Shown here in pieces: positions 37,209 through 46,208 of a DNA stretch of 64,000 bases. The notes beneath the pieces were generated by a model. The model saw nothing but the letters and a program-made list of their open reading frames with translations, made no database searches and was not told the DNA's origin. The stretch is taken from positions 124,001 to 188,000 of the forward strand of contig NZ_JBAWJZ010000002.1 in NCBI RefSeq assembly GCF_043876835.1. The letters are read 5' to 3'. The DNA comes from Yeosuana sp043876835 (GTDB taxonomy: Bacteria; Bacteroidota; Bacteroidia; Flavobacteriales; Flavobacteriaceae). Each line of letters opens with the position of its first letter. Position 1 is the stretch's first letter. The translations under genes and the position numbers were made by a program.

Positions 37209-37235
37209 GAAACAGGAAGTTAGGCTTCCTGTTTC
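37209..37235 (+). repeat. Hairpin repeat 3
   Basis: Same stem with a 5-nt loop (TTAGG), 182 bp after copy 2, followed by six T: a good terminator. Confidence 0.95.
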
Positions 37236-37288
37236 TTTTTTATGTTGGCTATTAATCAATTGCAATTATTGAAAAACATATGCAATTT

Positions 37289-37318
37289 AAAAAGGGAAAA
37301 GTTATCTTTTCCCTTTTT
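37289..37318. terminator. Terminator between the repeat region and the phosphoribosyltransferase gene
   Basis: AAAAAGGGAAAAG / CTTTTCCCTTTTT, perfect 13-bp stem with loop TTAT. It could work in both directions. Confidence 0.85.
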
Positions 37319-37383
37319 GTTTTCTCATCAATAATTATAAAGTTCTGGCACAGGTTTAATTCAACTGAAAGAATACGTTTAAT

Positions 37384-38034
37384 TTAAGTATGTATTTCTA
37401 AAAAACTATTGGCATCTTTTAATAGTCTGATAACTTCATTGTCATTAACCTGGTTGAACTCTTCATAAAATTGTCCAACGGCAAAAAAATCAATAGGTGT
37501 TAACAAACAAATTGTTTTATTTACAGAAGGCATCTCATTTATTTTTTTAATTACAGAAGGCGGACCAACAGGCAATGCCACTATAATTTGTGATGGCCTT
37601 TGCTTTTCAATGAGTTTTATGCATGATATTAAAGTATGACCAGTTGCAACACCGTCATCAACTAGTATAACTATTTTATTCTTTAAGCTTGGTGTTTTAA
37701 TATTGCCATAATATTTTTCATGACGTTCTTTTAATAAGGCTCTAATTCTATTTGTTTCCTCATTTAAATATTCTTGAGAAACTGTATGGGCTTCATCACT
37801 TAAAACTCTTTCATTAAGGGTTACAGCTCCAATAGCATATTCTTTGTTATATGGGTGGCCAATTTTTTTTGAAAGCACAATAACTAAAGGAACATGTAAT
37901 TGTTTAGCTATGATGTTGCCAATGGGAAGCCCGCCCCTTGGAATGGTTGCTACAATGGCATCTTTGTTTTTATCGTAGCTTTTTAGTTTTTCGGCAAGTA
38001 ACAAACCTGCTTCAGTTCTGTTTTTAAACTTCAT
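37384..38034 (-). CDS. Phosphoribosyltransferase-domain protein
   Basis: 216 aa. The PRPP motif is VILVDDGVATGHTL and an upstream IVATIPRGGLPIG loop is present. This family acts with an alpha/beta hydrolase: in M. tuberculosis Rv0571c the two are one protein, while here they are two genes overlapping by 11 bp. Substrate unknown. Last gene of the reverse operon 39145-38699-38024-37384, with an FNR-type promoter shared with the ribonucleotide reductase. Confidence 0.9.
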   Translation of the reverse strand: MKFKNRTEAGLLLAEKLKSYDKNKDAIVATIPRGGLPIGNIIAKQLHVPLVIVLSKKIGHPYNKEYAIGAVTLNERVLSDEAHTVSQEYLNEETNRIRALLKERHEKYYGNIKTPSLKNKIVILVDDGVATGHTLISCIKLIEKQRPSQIIVALPVGPPSVIKKINEMPSVNKTICLLTPIDFFAVGQFYEEFNQVNDNEVIRLLKDANSFLEIHT

Positions 38035-38689
38035 GTTGTTGTTTTTTGTTTAGATAAAGGTTAAACCAATCGGCAGATAGTTCTGCTACAATATCTAATG
38101 TTCCGGGCTCTTCAAATAAATGTGATGCACCTGCAACAATTTTCATTTCACAAGTCCCATGTATGTTTCTTTTTGCTTTTTCATTTAGTTCAATAACAGC
38201 ATCATCATTTCCACCAACAATTAAAAGGGTCGGAGTCGTAATTTTATTTAAAACAGACATCGCTAAATCTGGTCTGCCTCCTCTTGATACAATTGCCTTA
38301 ATTTTGCTGTTTAATAATGATGCCGCTTTTAATGCTGAGGCAGCACCGGTACTAGCGCCAAAATAAGCTATAGGTAAATGCTTTGTTTCTTTATTAGAGG
38401 CAATCCAAAGGGTTGCTTTTTGTAATCGTTCTGAAAGAAGATCTATGTTAAAACGGTTTTCATAAATCATATCTTCTTGTGCGGTAAGAAGATCAAAAAG
38501 TAAACTAGAAAAACCTTCTTCGTATAAGATATCAGCAACATAATTATTTCTGATACTATACCTGCTACTTCCACTGCCATGAGAAAACAGAATAATGCCT
38601 TTACTGTTTTTTTTCAAACGTAGAAACCCGTTTAAATGAGTTGTTCCAATAGGAATTTTAACGTCTTTGAAATCCACTTTAGTTTCCAT
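38024..38689 (-). CDS. Alpha/beta hydrolase (dienelactone-hydrolase-like)
   Basis: 221 aa. ILFSHGSGSSRYS (oxyanion loop), nucleophile elbow YFGASTGAAS, then GGNDDAVIEL (acid) and GASHLFEEPG (histidine) complete the catalytic set. Cytosolic. Overlaps the phosphoribosyltransferase gene by 11 bp; see that entry for the fusion seen elsewhere. Confidence 0.9.
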   Translation of the reverse strand: METKVDFKDVKIPIGTTHLNGFLRLKKNSKGIILFSHGSGSSRYSIRNNYVADILYEEGFSSLLFDLLTAQEDMIYENRFNIDLLSERLQKATLWIASNKETKHLPIAYFGASTGAASALKAASLLNSKIKAIVSRGGRPDLAMSVLNKITTPTLLIVGGNDDAVIELNEKAKRNIHGTCEMKIVAGASHLFEEPGTLDIVAELSADWFNLYLNKKQQHEV

Positions 38690-38698
38690 AAAATCAGT

Positions 38699-39145
38699 TT
38701 AAAACATAATGTTTTGGTATATCATTGATTTTAGATTTTTTGGAAGCACAGTTCTTAAGTCTTCCAATTCACCTAAAGAAATATATTGACGTAATACGAT
38801 GAAAGTTGTGTCTAAATAGTTTTCTGCTAATTGATCTGATTCAAAGTCATGTATAGATGTCACTCCATCATATTTTCTAACCAAATCAATAAATTCTGGC
38901 ATAGTTTTTATTTTTTGCCTTTTTTGAATGGTCCAGCCATTTACATAAACAGCCTTTAAAAACATAGGGAATTGTGATATTAACTGTAAGGATTCTTCAG
39001 TAGTTATAACATCTCTTAATGCATGTAAAGTAGCAGATAGTATTCGTCCTGCTTTATCGGTATCGTCTGCTAAATTCATTTCTTTAGCATATTTCTTTAA
39101 AAAGGTATTTGCTTCAGCTGCAAATTGTATGAAATTAAGTGCCAT
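38699..39145 (-). CDS. DUF2267 protein
   Basis: 148 aa, helical. FLKKYAKEMNLADDTDKAGRILSATLHALRDVITTEESLQLISQFPMFL is the DUF2267 pattern (cut here in parts: A-x-R-x-L-x-A-x-L-x-x-L-R-D, then QLP/QFP). Function unknown; the family often occurs with stress proteins. First gene of this operon. Confidence 0.85.
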   Translation of the reverse strand: MALNFIQFAAEANTFLKKYAKEMNLADDTDKAGRILSATLHALRDVITTEESLQLISQFPMFLKAVYVNGWTIQKRQKIKTMPEFIDLVRKYDGVTSIHDFESDQLAENYLDTTFIVLRQYISLGELEDLRTVLPKNLKSMIYQNIMF

Positions 39146-39168
39146 GATAGTTTAATTTTAGTTATTTA

Positions 39169-39242
39169 TAAATATGCTAACTACTTACGATTTAACAAAT
39201 GATATAAATCAATGCAATAAAAAACTTCTGTTTATATATTTG
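39169..39242. promoter_or_regulatory. Divergent FNR-type promoter (DUF2267 operon and class II RNR)
   Basis: Box ATGATATAAATCAA at 39199-39212. Right: 22 bp then TATATTTG (39235-39242), a perfect -7 box for the reductase. Left: 22 bp then CATATTTA (39176-39169). Confidence 0.85.
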
Positions 39243-39261
39243 ATTTATAGATTGTTAAATC

Positions 39262-40983
39262 ATGTGTGGTTTATCTCAAAATGCTTTGCAAATTCTTGAA
39301 GAACGTTATCTTTTAAAGGATAGAGATGGTAATATTAATGAAGCACCCGAACAACTTTTCAGGCGTGTTGCAATTTTTGTTGCAAGTTGTGAAAAGCAAC
39401 GAGAGGTTTATGAAGAAAAGTTTTATGAAATTCTTTCAAATCTTTATTTTTTGCCTAATTCGCCTACTTTAATGAACGCAGGATGTCATAACGGACAATT
39501 AAGTGCCTGTTTTGTGTTACCGGTTGAAGATAGTTTAGAAGAAATATTCAATACTTTAAAACACGCAGCACTTATTCATCAAAGTGGAGGAGGAACCGGG
39601 TTTAATTTTTCAAAACTTCGACCTAAAAATGATTTGGTAAGTTCTTCAAGCGGAACATCTTCAGGGCCAGTAGCTTTTATGAAGATATTTGATGCAGCTA
39701 CAGAATATGTTAAACAAGGAGGAAAGCGAAGAGGAGCAAATATGGGCATATTGAATGTCAATCATCCGGATATTGAAGAATTCATCACTTCAAAATCCAG
39801 CAAAAATGCTATTCAGAATTTTAATATTTCAGTTGGTATTACCGACGATTTTATGAAAGCCGTTCAAAACAATTCTGATTGGGAGCTAATAAACCCGCGT
39901 ACAAAAAGGGCCATAAAAATATTGAAAGCAAAAAAAATATGGCAATTAATTGTTAATGAAGCTTGGAAAACTGGTGATCCTGGTTTGATTTTTTTAAATA
40001 CTATAAATGATTTAAATCCAACCCCAAAATTGGGTTATATTGAAAGTACAAATCCTTGTGGCGAAGTTCCATTATTAAATTATGAAAGCTGCAATTTGGG
40101 TTCCATCAATCTTTCAAAAATGATTATATCAAAAGAGAAAGAAGTCATTATTGATTGGGATGCATTCGCAACAACCATAAAATTAGGTGTTCGTTTTTTA
40201 GATAATATTATTACGCTAAATTATTATCTGTTACCAACGATTAAGAGTATTACAACAGCCAATAGAAAAATTGGTTTGGGAGTTATGGGTTGGGCAGAAT
40301 TGCTTGTGCTTTTAAATGTGCCATATGCTTCAGAAAGAGCCATAAAATTAGCTGAAAAGGTCATGAGGTTCATTAAAAAAGAAAGTTATAAAGCCTCTGA
40401 GGAATTAGCCATCGAAAAAGGAGTTTTTCCGGAATGGAAAAATAGTATTCATTTTCTAAATCATCAAAAATTGAGAAATGCAACATGTAATAGTATTGCT
40501 CCAACAGGAACAATATCTGTAATTGCCAATGCATCTTATTCCATTGAACCTTTATTTGCTTTAGCCTATAACCGTGTGGGAATTTTAGGAAATAAAAAGC
40601 AAACGAAGATCAATAAAATTTTTATTGATAAAATGAAACAATTGAATTTATGGAATTCTGCTGTTAAGAAAACGATTTTAGAAACTGGAAGTGTGGCTAG
40701 TATAAAATCAATTCCGGAGTCAGTAAAATCAATTTTTAGAAGCAGTTTGGAAATTCCATGGAAATATCATTTGTTGCACCAGAAAGCCTTTCAAAAAAAT
40801 ACAGACAACGCAGTTTCTAAAACTATTAACCTACCTGAAAATGCCACAGTTAAAGATATTTCAAAAATATTTATGACTGCTTGGGAATATAAACTTAAAG
40901 GAATTACAATTTACAGAAATGGTAGTAAAATGAATCAGGTAATTCAAAAATGTAGTTTAAACAATAGTGAGGCTTGTTCATAA
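39262..40983 (+). CDS. nrdJ: Class II (adenosylcobalamin-dependent) ribonucleotide reductase
   Basis: 573 aa. Makes deoxyribonucleotides without oxygen, using B12. NSPTLMNAG, GQLSACFVLP, HQSGGGTGFNFS and the active-site loop STNPCGEVPL (N-C-E) are present, then ESCNLGSINL and SIAPTGTIS. The C-terminus ends in a cysteine pair (KCSLNNSEACS) for thioredoxin-type reduction. It is short for the class, without an ATP-cone. The analogous gene nrdZ belongs to the DosR regulon. It has a strong FNR-type promoter and stands alone. Confidence 0.93.
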   Translation: MCGLSQNALQILEERYLLKDRDGNINEAPEQLFRRVAIFVASCEKQREVYEEKFYEILSNLYFLPNSPTLMNAGCHNGQLSACFVLPVEDSLEEIFNTLKHAALIHQSGGGTGFNFSKLRPKNDLVSSSSGTSSGPVAFMKIFDAATEYVKQGGKRRGANMGILNVNHPDIEEFITSKSSKNAIQNFNISVGITDDFMKAVQNNSDWELINPRTKRAIKILKAKKIWQLIVNEAWKTGDPGLIFLNTINDLNPTPKLGYIESTNPCGEVPLLNYESCNLGSINLSKMIISKEKEVIIDWDAFATTIKLGVRFLDNIITLNYYLLPTIKSITTANRKIGLGVMGWAELLVLLNVPYASERAIKLAEKVMRFIKKESYKASEELAIEKGVFPEWKNSIHFLNHQKLRNATCNSIAPTGTISVIANASYSIEPLFALAYNRVGILGNKKQTKINKIFIDKMKQLNLWNSAVKKTILETGSVASIKSIPESVKSIFRSSLEIPWKYHLLHQKAFQKNTDNAVSKTINLPENATVKDISKIFMTAWEYKLKGITIYRNGSKMNQVIQKCSLNNSEACS

Positions 40984-40990
40984 TTTAGGC

Positions 40991-41034
40991 TTGATATATA
41001 TCATTGCAATTGATGGGTATAGAAATTAATTTTA
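40991..41034 (+). promoter_or_regulatory. FNR-type box and -7 element for the USP cluster
   Basis: TTGATATATATCAT at 40991-41004, 22 bp, TAATTTTA at 41027-41034. Confidence 0.83.
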
Positions 41035-41053
41035 GTTAAAATGATTAATAGCC

Positions 41054-41908
41054 ATGAGAAAAATTTTGATTCCTACCGATTTTTCTGAAAATGCAATGAA
41101 TGCTATTCAATATGGTGTAGATCTGTTTAAATATGAATTAAGTGAGTTTTACTTTATGCATGCCTATCAGGATGAAATTTATGCAGATGAAGCTTCATTG
41201 ACCCGGGAAACCCTTGAGAATGTTGAGGATGTAGTAAGCAAAAAATCTTATGAGCAGCTTCAAATAATATTAAATAAAATTAAAGAGTTTTCACCAAATC
41301 CCAAGCATACATATCATATAATATCTTCAAACAGTCTTCTTTTAGATGAAACCGATAAAATTGTTGATGAAGAAAACATAGATATTGTAGTTATGGGTAC
41401 TCGTGGAAAAACCAACGATAAAAAACTGACTTTTGGTAGCCATACTCTTCAGGTTTTAAAATATGTACAATGCCCAGTTTTAGCGATACCAAATAATTAT
41501 AAATATACTCAGCCTAAGCATATTCTTTTTCCAACAAATTACATGATTCCATTTAAGCGCAGAGAGTTAAAATTGCTGTGTGAAATGGCATCTCCATATA
41601 GAGCCATTATTGATATGCTGTATATTTCAAAAGCTAAAAAACTCTCTATGCGACAAGAAGACAATCAAATCTTTATAAAAGAGACATTATGTAAAGGAGA
41701 GGTTAATTTTAAAGTTGTTAAAAGCACCGATATAACTGGTTCTATCTATAAATATATTGAAGAAAATGGTATTGATATGTTAGTAATGGTAAACACAAGA
41801 CATTCATTTTTAGAAAATATAATTTTTCAATCGACTATAGATGAGTTGGGATTAAATCTGAACATTCCGTTTTTAGCGTTGCAAAACATGAAACGTGACG
41901 AATTATAA
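41054..41908 (+). CDS. Universal stress protein, two-domain (2 of 5)
   Basis: 284 aa. Domain 1 starts ILIPTDFSENAMNAI and has GTRG-x9-GS. Domain 2 (from about 155, ILFPTNY) lacks the motif. First of three USP genes in one operon (gap of 15 bp to the next). Confidence 0.92.
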   Translation: MRKILIPTDFSENAMNAIQYGVDLFKYELSEFYFMHAYQDEIYADEASLTRETLENVEDVVSKKSYEQLQIILNKIKEFSPNPKHTYHIISSNSLLLDETDKIVDEENIDIVVMGTRGKTNDKKLTFGSHTLQVLKYVQCPVLAIPNNYKYTQPKHILFPTNYMIPFKRRELKLLCEMASPYRAIIDMLYISKAKKLSMRQEDNQIFIKETLCKGEVNFKVVKSTDITGSIYKYIEENGIDMLVMVNTRHSFLENIIFQSTIDELGLNLNIPFLALQNMKRDEL

Positions 41909-41923
41909 ATTAAAAATAACATC

Positions 41924-42778
41924 ATGAAAAAGATTCTTTTACCTACCGATTTTTCTGAAAATTCTTGGAATGCCATAAAGTATGCACTTCAATTATTTAA
42001 AAATGAAACCTGTAAGTTTTATATATTAAATACTTATACACCAGTAGTTTACGATGTTGAGTTTGTTTTGGTTTCACCTGCTCAATTTGGAATGGTGGAT
42101 GCTATTAAAGAAACAGCATTAAAACATTTAAAAGACTTAGAAGAAAGAATTAAGAGAGAATATAGCAACCCAAAACATAGCTTCAAAACAATGTTGCAAT
42201 TTAATACACTAATTTCTGAAATGGAAGAAATTGTTGAAGATCAAGCTATAGATTATGTTGTTATGGGCACTCAAGGTGCAACAGGGGCAAAAGAGGTGTT
42301 GTTTGGTTCTAATACCGTGCATGTCTTTAATAAAATAAAATGTCCAGTCATTGCAATTCCAGAGAATTTTAAGTTCGAACCACTACATGAAATATTGTTT
42401 CCAACCGACTACGAAATTAATTATACCAAAAAACTGTTAAAGCCTTTAATTTATTTAACGTCTTTATATATCTCTAGAGTCAATGTTCTTAATGTTTCAT
42501 TTGGTTATGAGTTGACCGAAGAACAAGAGAAAAACAAAAAAGCATTAGAAACATTTTTAGATAAAACAGCTAATCTTTTTCATAGTGTTTCAAATGAAAC
42601 AGTTCAAGAAGCTATCACAACTTTCCAACAAAGAGCACGAATTAATCTGTTGGTTATGATTAACAATAAACATTCATTTTTTGAGAACCTCTTTTTTAAA
42701 TCAACCATAAATCAAATAGGATTTCATTTAAACATTCCTTTTTTACTAATTCCTACCAAAACTATAAAATCTAAATAA
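41924..42778 (+). CDS. Universal stress protein, two-domain (3 of 5)
   Basis: 284 aa. Starts ILLPTDFSENSWNAI, nearly the same as copy 1, with GTQG-x9-GS in domain 1 and a degenerate domain 2 (ILFPTDY start). Its stop shares one base with the start of the next USP gene (TAATG). Confidence 0.92.
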   Translation: MKKILLPTDFSENSWNAIKYALQLFKNETCKFYILNTYTPVVYDVEFVLVSPAQFGMVDAIKETALKHLKDLEERIKREYSNPKHSFKTMLQFNTLISEMEEIVEDQAIDYVVMGTQGATGAKEVLFGSNTVHVFNKIKCPVIAIPENFKFEPLHEILFPTDYEINYTKKLLKPLIYLTSLYISRVNVLNVSFGYELTEEQEKNKKALETFLDKTANLFHSVSNETVQEAITTFQQRARINLLVMINNKHSFFENLFFKSTINQIGFHLNIPFLLIPTKTIKSK

Positions 42779-43608
42779 TGGAAAAGAGAATTTTATTACC
42801 AACAGATTTTTCAGATAATTCCTGGAGCGCCATTGTATATGCTTTAAAACTTTACAAAGATGAAGTTTGCACATTTTATTTTTTAAATTCTATTGGCATA
42901 GAAGCTCCCACCATGACTTATACTTCCAATCGATTGTTAAAAACAATGCGTGAAAATGCACTAAAAGAAATGTTGGAACTGAAAGATATGGCCGAAAATT
43001 CAAATATTAATTCAAACCACAAATTTGATATTATTATTAGTTCAGAGGATTTGAACGAATCAATAGAGAATGCTGTAAATAAATATGATATCGATTTGAT
43101 AATTATGGGAACTCTGGGAGCAACCAACATTGGAGAATTTTTCTTTGGAACAAATACCGTTCATTTGGTTAACAACGTAAGAGCATGCCCTGTTTTAATT
43201 TTACCAGAAGAATTTGATTTTGTGGAGCCAAAGCAAATAGCTTTTCCAACAGATTTTAATCATTTTTACAGTGAGAAAGAAATAGAGCCATTATTAAAAT
43301 TGGCCGATTTATATAATGCTAAAATTAGAGTTGTTCATATTAATATTGAAGAATCTTTAGATGAGCTTCAAAAGTATAATTTAATAGTTTTAAAAAGCTA
43401 TTTGCACAACTACGAACATAGTTTCCATTGGATGCCAGATTACGCAAAAATAACCACTGAAATAAACGATTTTATTACAGATTTAGATATCGATGTTCTT
43501 GCGATGGTTAATTATAAGCACAGTTTTATTGAAAAACTAATTAAAGAGCCTGTGATTAAAAAAATTGGAATTCAACCTCAAGTTCCATTTTTAGTCATTC
43601 CAGAATGA
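42778..43608 (+). CDS. Universal stress protein, two-domain (4 of 5)
   Basis: 276 aa. Starts ILLPTDFSDNSWSAI; domain 1 motif is GTLG-x9-GT (Thr in the last place is permitted). Domain 2 begins IAFPTDF. The start overlaps the previous stop, so the two are coupled. The stop is directly followed by the next FNR-type box at 43610. Confidence 0.92.
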   Translation: MEKRILLPTDFSDNSWSAIVYALKLYKDEVCTFYFLNSIGIEAPTMTYTSNRLLKTMRENALKEMLELKDMAENSNINSNHKFDIIISSEDLNESIENAVNKYDIDLIIMGTLGATNIGEFFFGTNTVHLVNNVRACPVLILPEEFDFVEPKQIAFPTDFNHFYSEKEIEPLLKLADLYNAKIRVVHINIEESLDELQKYNLIVLKSYLHNYEHSFHWMPDYAKITTEINDFITDLDIDVLAMVNYKHSFIEKLIKEPVIKKIGIQPQVPFLVIPE

Positions 43609-43609
43609 G

Positions 43610-43653
43610 TTGATGCTTATCATTGAAAAAATCAATGTCTTCATTTAAATTTA
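43610..43653 (+). promoter_or_regulatory. FNR-type box and -7 element for the fifth USP gene
   Basis: TTGATGCTTATCAT at 43610-43623, 22 bp, TAAATTTA at 43646-43653. Confidence 0.83.
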
Positions 43654-43672
43654 AAATATAATTTATAGAAAG

Positions 43673-44527
43673 ATGAAGCTAAAGATTTTATTACCAACAG
43701 ATTTTTCTAAAAATGCCTGGTATGCTATTACTTATGCATTGGAATTGTATAAAAACAGTTTCTGCAATTTTTATATTTTAAATGTATTTTCAGCTACCAG
43801 CAATGTTATCGATAGTTTGCTAAATATGGAACCGGGTAGTGAACTCTACGAAACAGCCAAACTTAATTCTGAAAACGGACTGGCAAAAGTTTGGGATATG
43901 ATAAGCTTATTGGATTATAAAAACACAAAGCATCACTTTGAGATAATTTCAAAATTTAATAATCCGGTGGATGCCATAAAAAATGTTGTTGAGGAAAAGG
44001 ATATTGATATGATTGTTATGGGTACAAAAGGTGAAACCGATTCTAGATCCAAGGTATTTGGTGGTGTTGCCATAGATGTTATGGAAAAGGTTCGTAATTG
44101 TCCTGTTATAGTTGTACCAGAAAAGGCAAAACACATTTTGCCAAAAGAAATTGTGTTCCCTACCAGCTATAAAACCTACTTTAAAAGGCGCGAATTAAAT
44201 CATTTGATAGATTTGGCTAGAAACTGTAACGCTTCTGTTAAGGTTTTACATATAAATAATGAAGATAAGTTAAGTGAAATTCAGCTTAGTAATAAAAAAC
44301 TTTTGGAAGAATATTTTGAAGGAATAGATTATTCATTTCACTCGCTTAGTAATATTGAATTACCAACAGCAATTAATTGTTTTATTGAAAGCAGAGAAAG
44401 TGATATGGTAGCTTTTATAAACAGAAAACATGTTTTTTTTGGAAGTATGATAACAAATCCATTGGTGAAAAATATTGGATATACTTCGAGGGTTCCAATA
44501 TTAGTAATGCATGACTTAAGAAATTAA
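43673..44527 (+). CDS. Universal stress protein, two-domain (5 of 5)
   Basis: 284 aa. Starts ILLPTDFSKNAWYAI. In domain 1 the motif is GTKG-x9-GG: the last Ser/Thr is replaced by Gly, so ATP binding may be weaker than in its relatives. It has its own FNR-type promoter and is followed by the eRF1-like gene 68 bp later. Confidence 0.92.
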   Translation: MKLKILLPTDFSKNAWYAITYALELYKNSFCNFYILNVFSATSNVIDSLLNMEPGSELYETAKLNSENGLAKVWDMISLLDYKNTKHHFEIISKFNNPVDAIKNVVEEKDIDMIVMGTKGETDSRSKVFGGVAIDVMEKVRNCPVIVVPEKAKHILPKEIVFPTSYKTYFKRRELNHLIDLARNCNASVKVLHINNEDKLSEIQLSNKKLLEEYFEGIDYSFHSLSNIELPTAINCFIESRESDMVAFINRKHVFFGSMITNPLVKNIGYTSRVPILVMHDLRN

Positions 44528-44595
44528 GCATTGTTAAAATAAAGATAGTTTTAAACTGAAAGAATAATTTTCTTAACAATTAAAAAATAAAAAAA

Positions 44596-45018
44596 ATGAG
44601 AAATATAGGAATTTGGTTAGATAAAAAGAAAGCTCATATTGTAAGTATTTATAATGGTAAAGAAAGCCTTAATACAATTTTATCTGATGTTGAAGACTTT
44701 CATATCCATGGAGGTTCTGGCACCAGATTAAAAGGTGGTCCGCAAGACGTCGTTCAGGATAGCAGGTATTTGGAACGTGAAAAGCACCAATTAAAAATGT
44801 ACTTTGATGCTATTATTGATGAAATAAAAAATGCGGACGAGATTGTCATTTTTGGTCCGGCAGAAACAGGCGAGAAGTTTTACAAAAATTTGATCGAAAA
44901 ACATTTCGATCTAAGTTTTAAAGTAAAAGAGGTTGCAAAGACAGATAGTATGACCAAAAATCAAATTAAAGCATGGGTTAAGGAGTTTTATGATCCTAAA
45001 AAGATCAGGTCATTTTAA
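44596..45018 (+). CDS. eRF1-domain-like protein ('translational machinery protein' / host-attachment type)
   Basis: 140 aa. MRNIGIWLDKKKAHIVSI, a His/Gly-rich middle and IVIFGPAETGEKFYKNL match small bacterial proteins annotated as translational machinery or baeRF-like proteins, which share a fold with peptide-release factor eRF1. A role on stalled ribosomes has been suggested for the family; here it would be part of the stress response. No FNR-type box directly upstream, so it probably depends on read-through from the USP gene. Confidence 0.7.
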   Translation: MRNIGIWLDKKKAHIVSIYNGKESLNTILSDVEDFHIHGGSGTRLKGGPQDVVQDSRYLEREKHQLKMYFDAIIDEIKNADEIVIFGPAETGEKFYKNLIEKHFDLSFKVKEVAKTDSMTKNQIKAWVKEFYDPKKIRSF

Positions 45019-45070
45019 ATTGAAAAAACAAAAATAATTATCTTTTCACTTTAGTTTTTATTAATCATAT

Positions 45071-45487
45071 ATGGAAACACAAGAAATATATAAAAGTTTT
45101 AGCAGCAATAAATCATTGAATGAATTGCTATATAAGATGAAAGCAGAAGCATTAAGACTTAACGATTTAAAATTTGAGCTTCAATTTTATATAACATTAT
45201 TATACAAGCCAATCTTTAAAACACGCACTGCTAATTTATATGAAATACTCGCCAGATATAAATACGATATTGGAATCTTACAAGAAAGGCGTGTAAAATT
45301 ACAGAGTCATGTAAACGAGTATATAAATCAAATTAACAATAAAATAGAAAATGAGATAACAACATTTGATGATTATTTTATTAATAATTATGATGATTTA
45401 GAGCATGAAATTTTCAACTTTCATGTTAAAGTATCAGACTTCAAGTTTGGCTTTTTTGAATACATCCAAAATGTAAGTTTAAACTAA
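45071..45487 (+). CDS. Unknown helical protein
   Basis: 138 aa, wholly helical and charged. LNELLYKMKAEALRLNDLKFEL and IGILQERRVKLQSHV may form an anti-parallel coiled coil. No family recognised. In size and layout it resembles the protein at 46209, though identity is low. Lies between the eRF1-like gene and Hsp20. Confidence 0.65.
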   Translation: METQEIYKSFSSNKSLNELLYKMKAEALRLNDLKFELQFYITLLYKPIFKTRTANLYEILARYKYDIGILQERRVKLQSHVNEYINQINNKIENEITTFDDYFINNYDDLEHEIFNFHVKVSDFKFGFFEYIQNVSLN

Positions 45488-45524
45488 TTTATCAACAAAA
45501 AATACCAGAATTAATCTTTTCACA

Positions 45525-45568
45525 TTGATAATAATCATTGCGAAAAGTAACTTACCTTAATACTTTAG
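45525..45568 (+). promoter_or_regulatory. FNR-type box and -7 element for Hsp20
   Basis: TTGATAATAATCAT at 45525-45538, 22 bp, TACTTTAG at 45561-45568. Confidence 0.83.
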
Positions 45569-45609
45569 TGCTAAACTTTAATTTAATGTTTAATTAAAAT
45601 ATTAAGGAT

Positions 45610-46137
45610 ATGACAACACTTATGAAACGCAGAAAAAGGAATGAATTATTACCTTTCGAATCTAATTTATTGACTCCTTGGAGCAATAGCTTTTTGAGAC
45701 CTTGGAGCAGCAGATTGTTTAGAAATAATTTTGATGATATTAATAGCTTGTTAAGATTTGATGATGTTTTTAAAGAAGATTTCTTTGAAGACGACAGTCT
45801 TATGCCAGCTATGAATGTAAAAGAACATAAAGAAGATTTTGAAATTGAATTAGCTATTCCTGGATTTAACAAAAAAGATTTTGAAGTATCTTTAGAAGAA
45901 GACATACTTCATGTTTCTGGAAAAAAAGAAATAGAACAAGAAGAAAAAGAAGATGATTTTTCTCGTAAAGAATTTAGTTACAAATCCTTTAAAAGATCTA
46001 TGATGCTTCCACCTTCTGTAGATTTAGATCAAGATGTTAAAGCTTCTTATAAAAATGGAATTTTGAAAGTTAGACTTCTTAAAAAAGAAGCTTTGATTGA
46101 AAAAGAACACCCTAAAAAAGTTATTGAAGTTATTTAA
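45610..46137 (+). CDS. Hsp20/alpha-crystallin small heat-shock protein
   Basis: 175 aa. The alpha-crystallin domain (about 60-155) has MPAMNVKEHKEDFEIELAIPG, LHVSGKKE and the conserved ASYKNGILKVRLL (A-x-x-x-n-G-v-L). The N-terminal arm is rich in Arg, Phe and Trp. The C-terminal tail contains VIEVI, an I-x-V/I-type motif used in oligomer assembly. It holds unfolded proteins without ATP. HspX plays the same part in the DosR regulon. FNR-type promoter upstream. Confidence 0.95.
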   Translation: MTTLMKRRKRNELLPFESNLLTPWSNSFLRPWSSRLFRNNFDDINSLLRFDDVFKEDFFEDDSLMPAMNVKEHKEDFEIELAIPGFNKKDFEVSLEEDILHVSGKKEIEQEEKEDDFSRKEFSYKSFKRSMMLPPSVDLDQDVKASYKNGILKVRLLKKEALIEKEHPKKVIEVI

Positions 46138-46208
46138 TTTCTTCAAAAGCAGAAAGTAAAATTTTAGGGGATGTTACTTTCTGCTTTTTAATTTTTAAAA
46201 CTAGTAAG

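Larger units (their letters stand above)
36670..37241 (+). ncRNA. Proposed FNR-type-controlled small RNA locus with three repeat units
   Basis: The 36609-37383 gap has no credible ORF. It starts with an FNR-type promoter and holds three units of about 180 bp (ends 36876, 37056, 37241). Each unit ends in hairpin GAAACAGGAAG / CTTCCTGTTTC followed by T-rich sequence, strongest after the third (TTTTTT). A second shared block, GTTTaA/gAgCTATT, lies at 36715, 36924 and 37108. Units may give three processed or separately ended RNAs of about 180-210 nt or one long RNA. Strand is inferred from the promoter and T-tracts. Confidence 0.6.

Noticed and set aside
36847..37235. Three equal repeats could be a CRISPR array
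   Set aside because: Intervals are about 150 bp and partly similar to each other, the repeats are perfect hairpins with T-tracts, and no cas genes are near.
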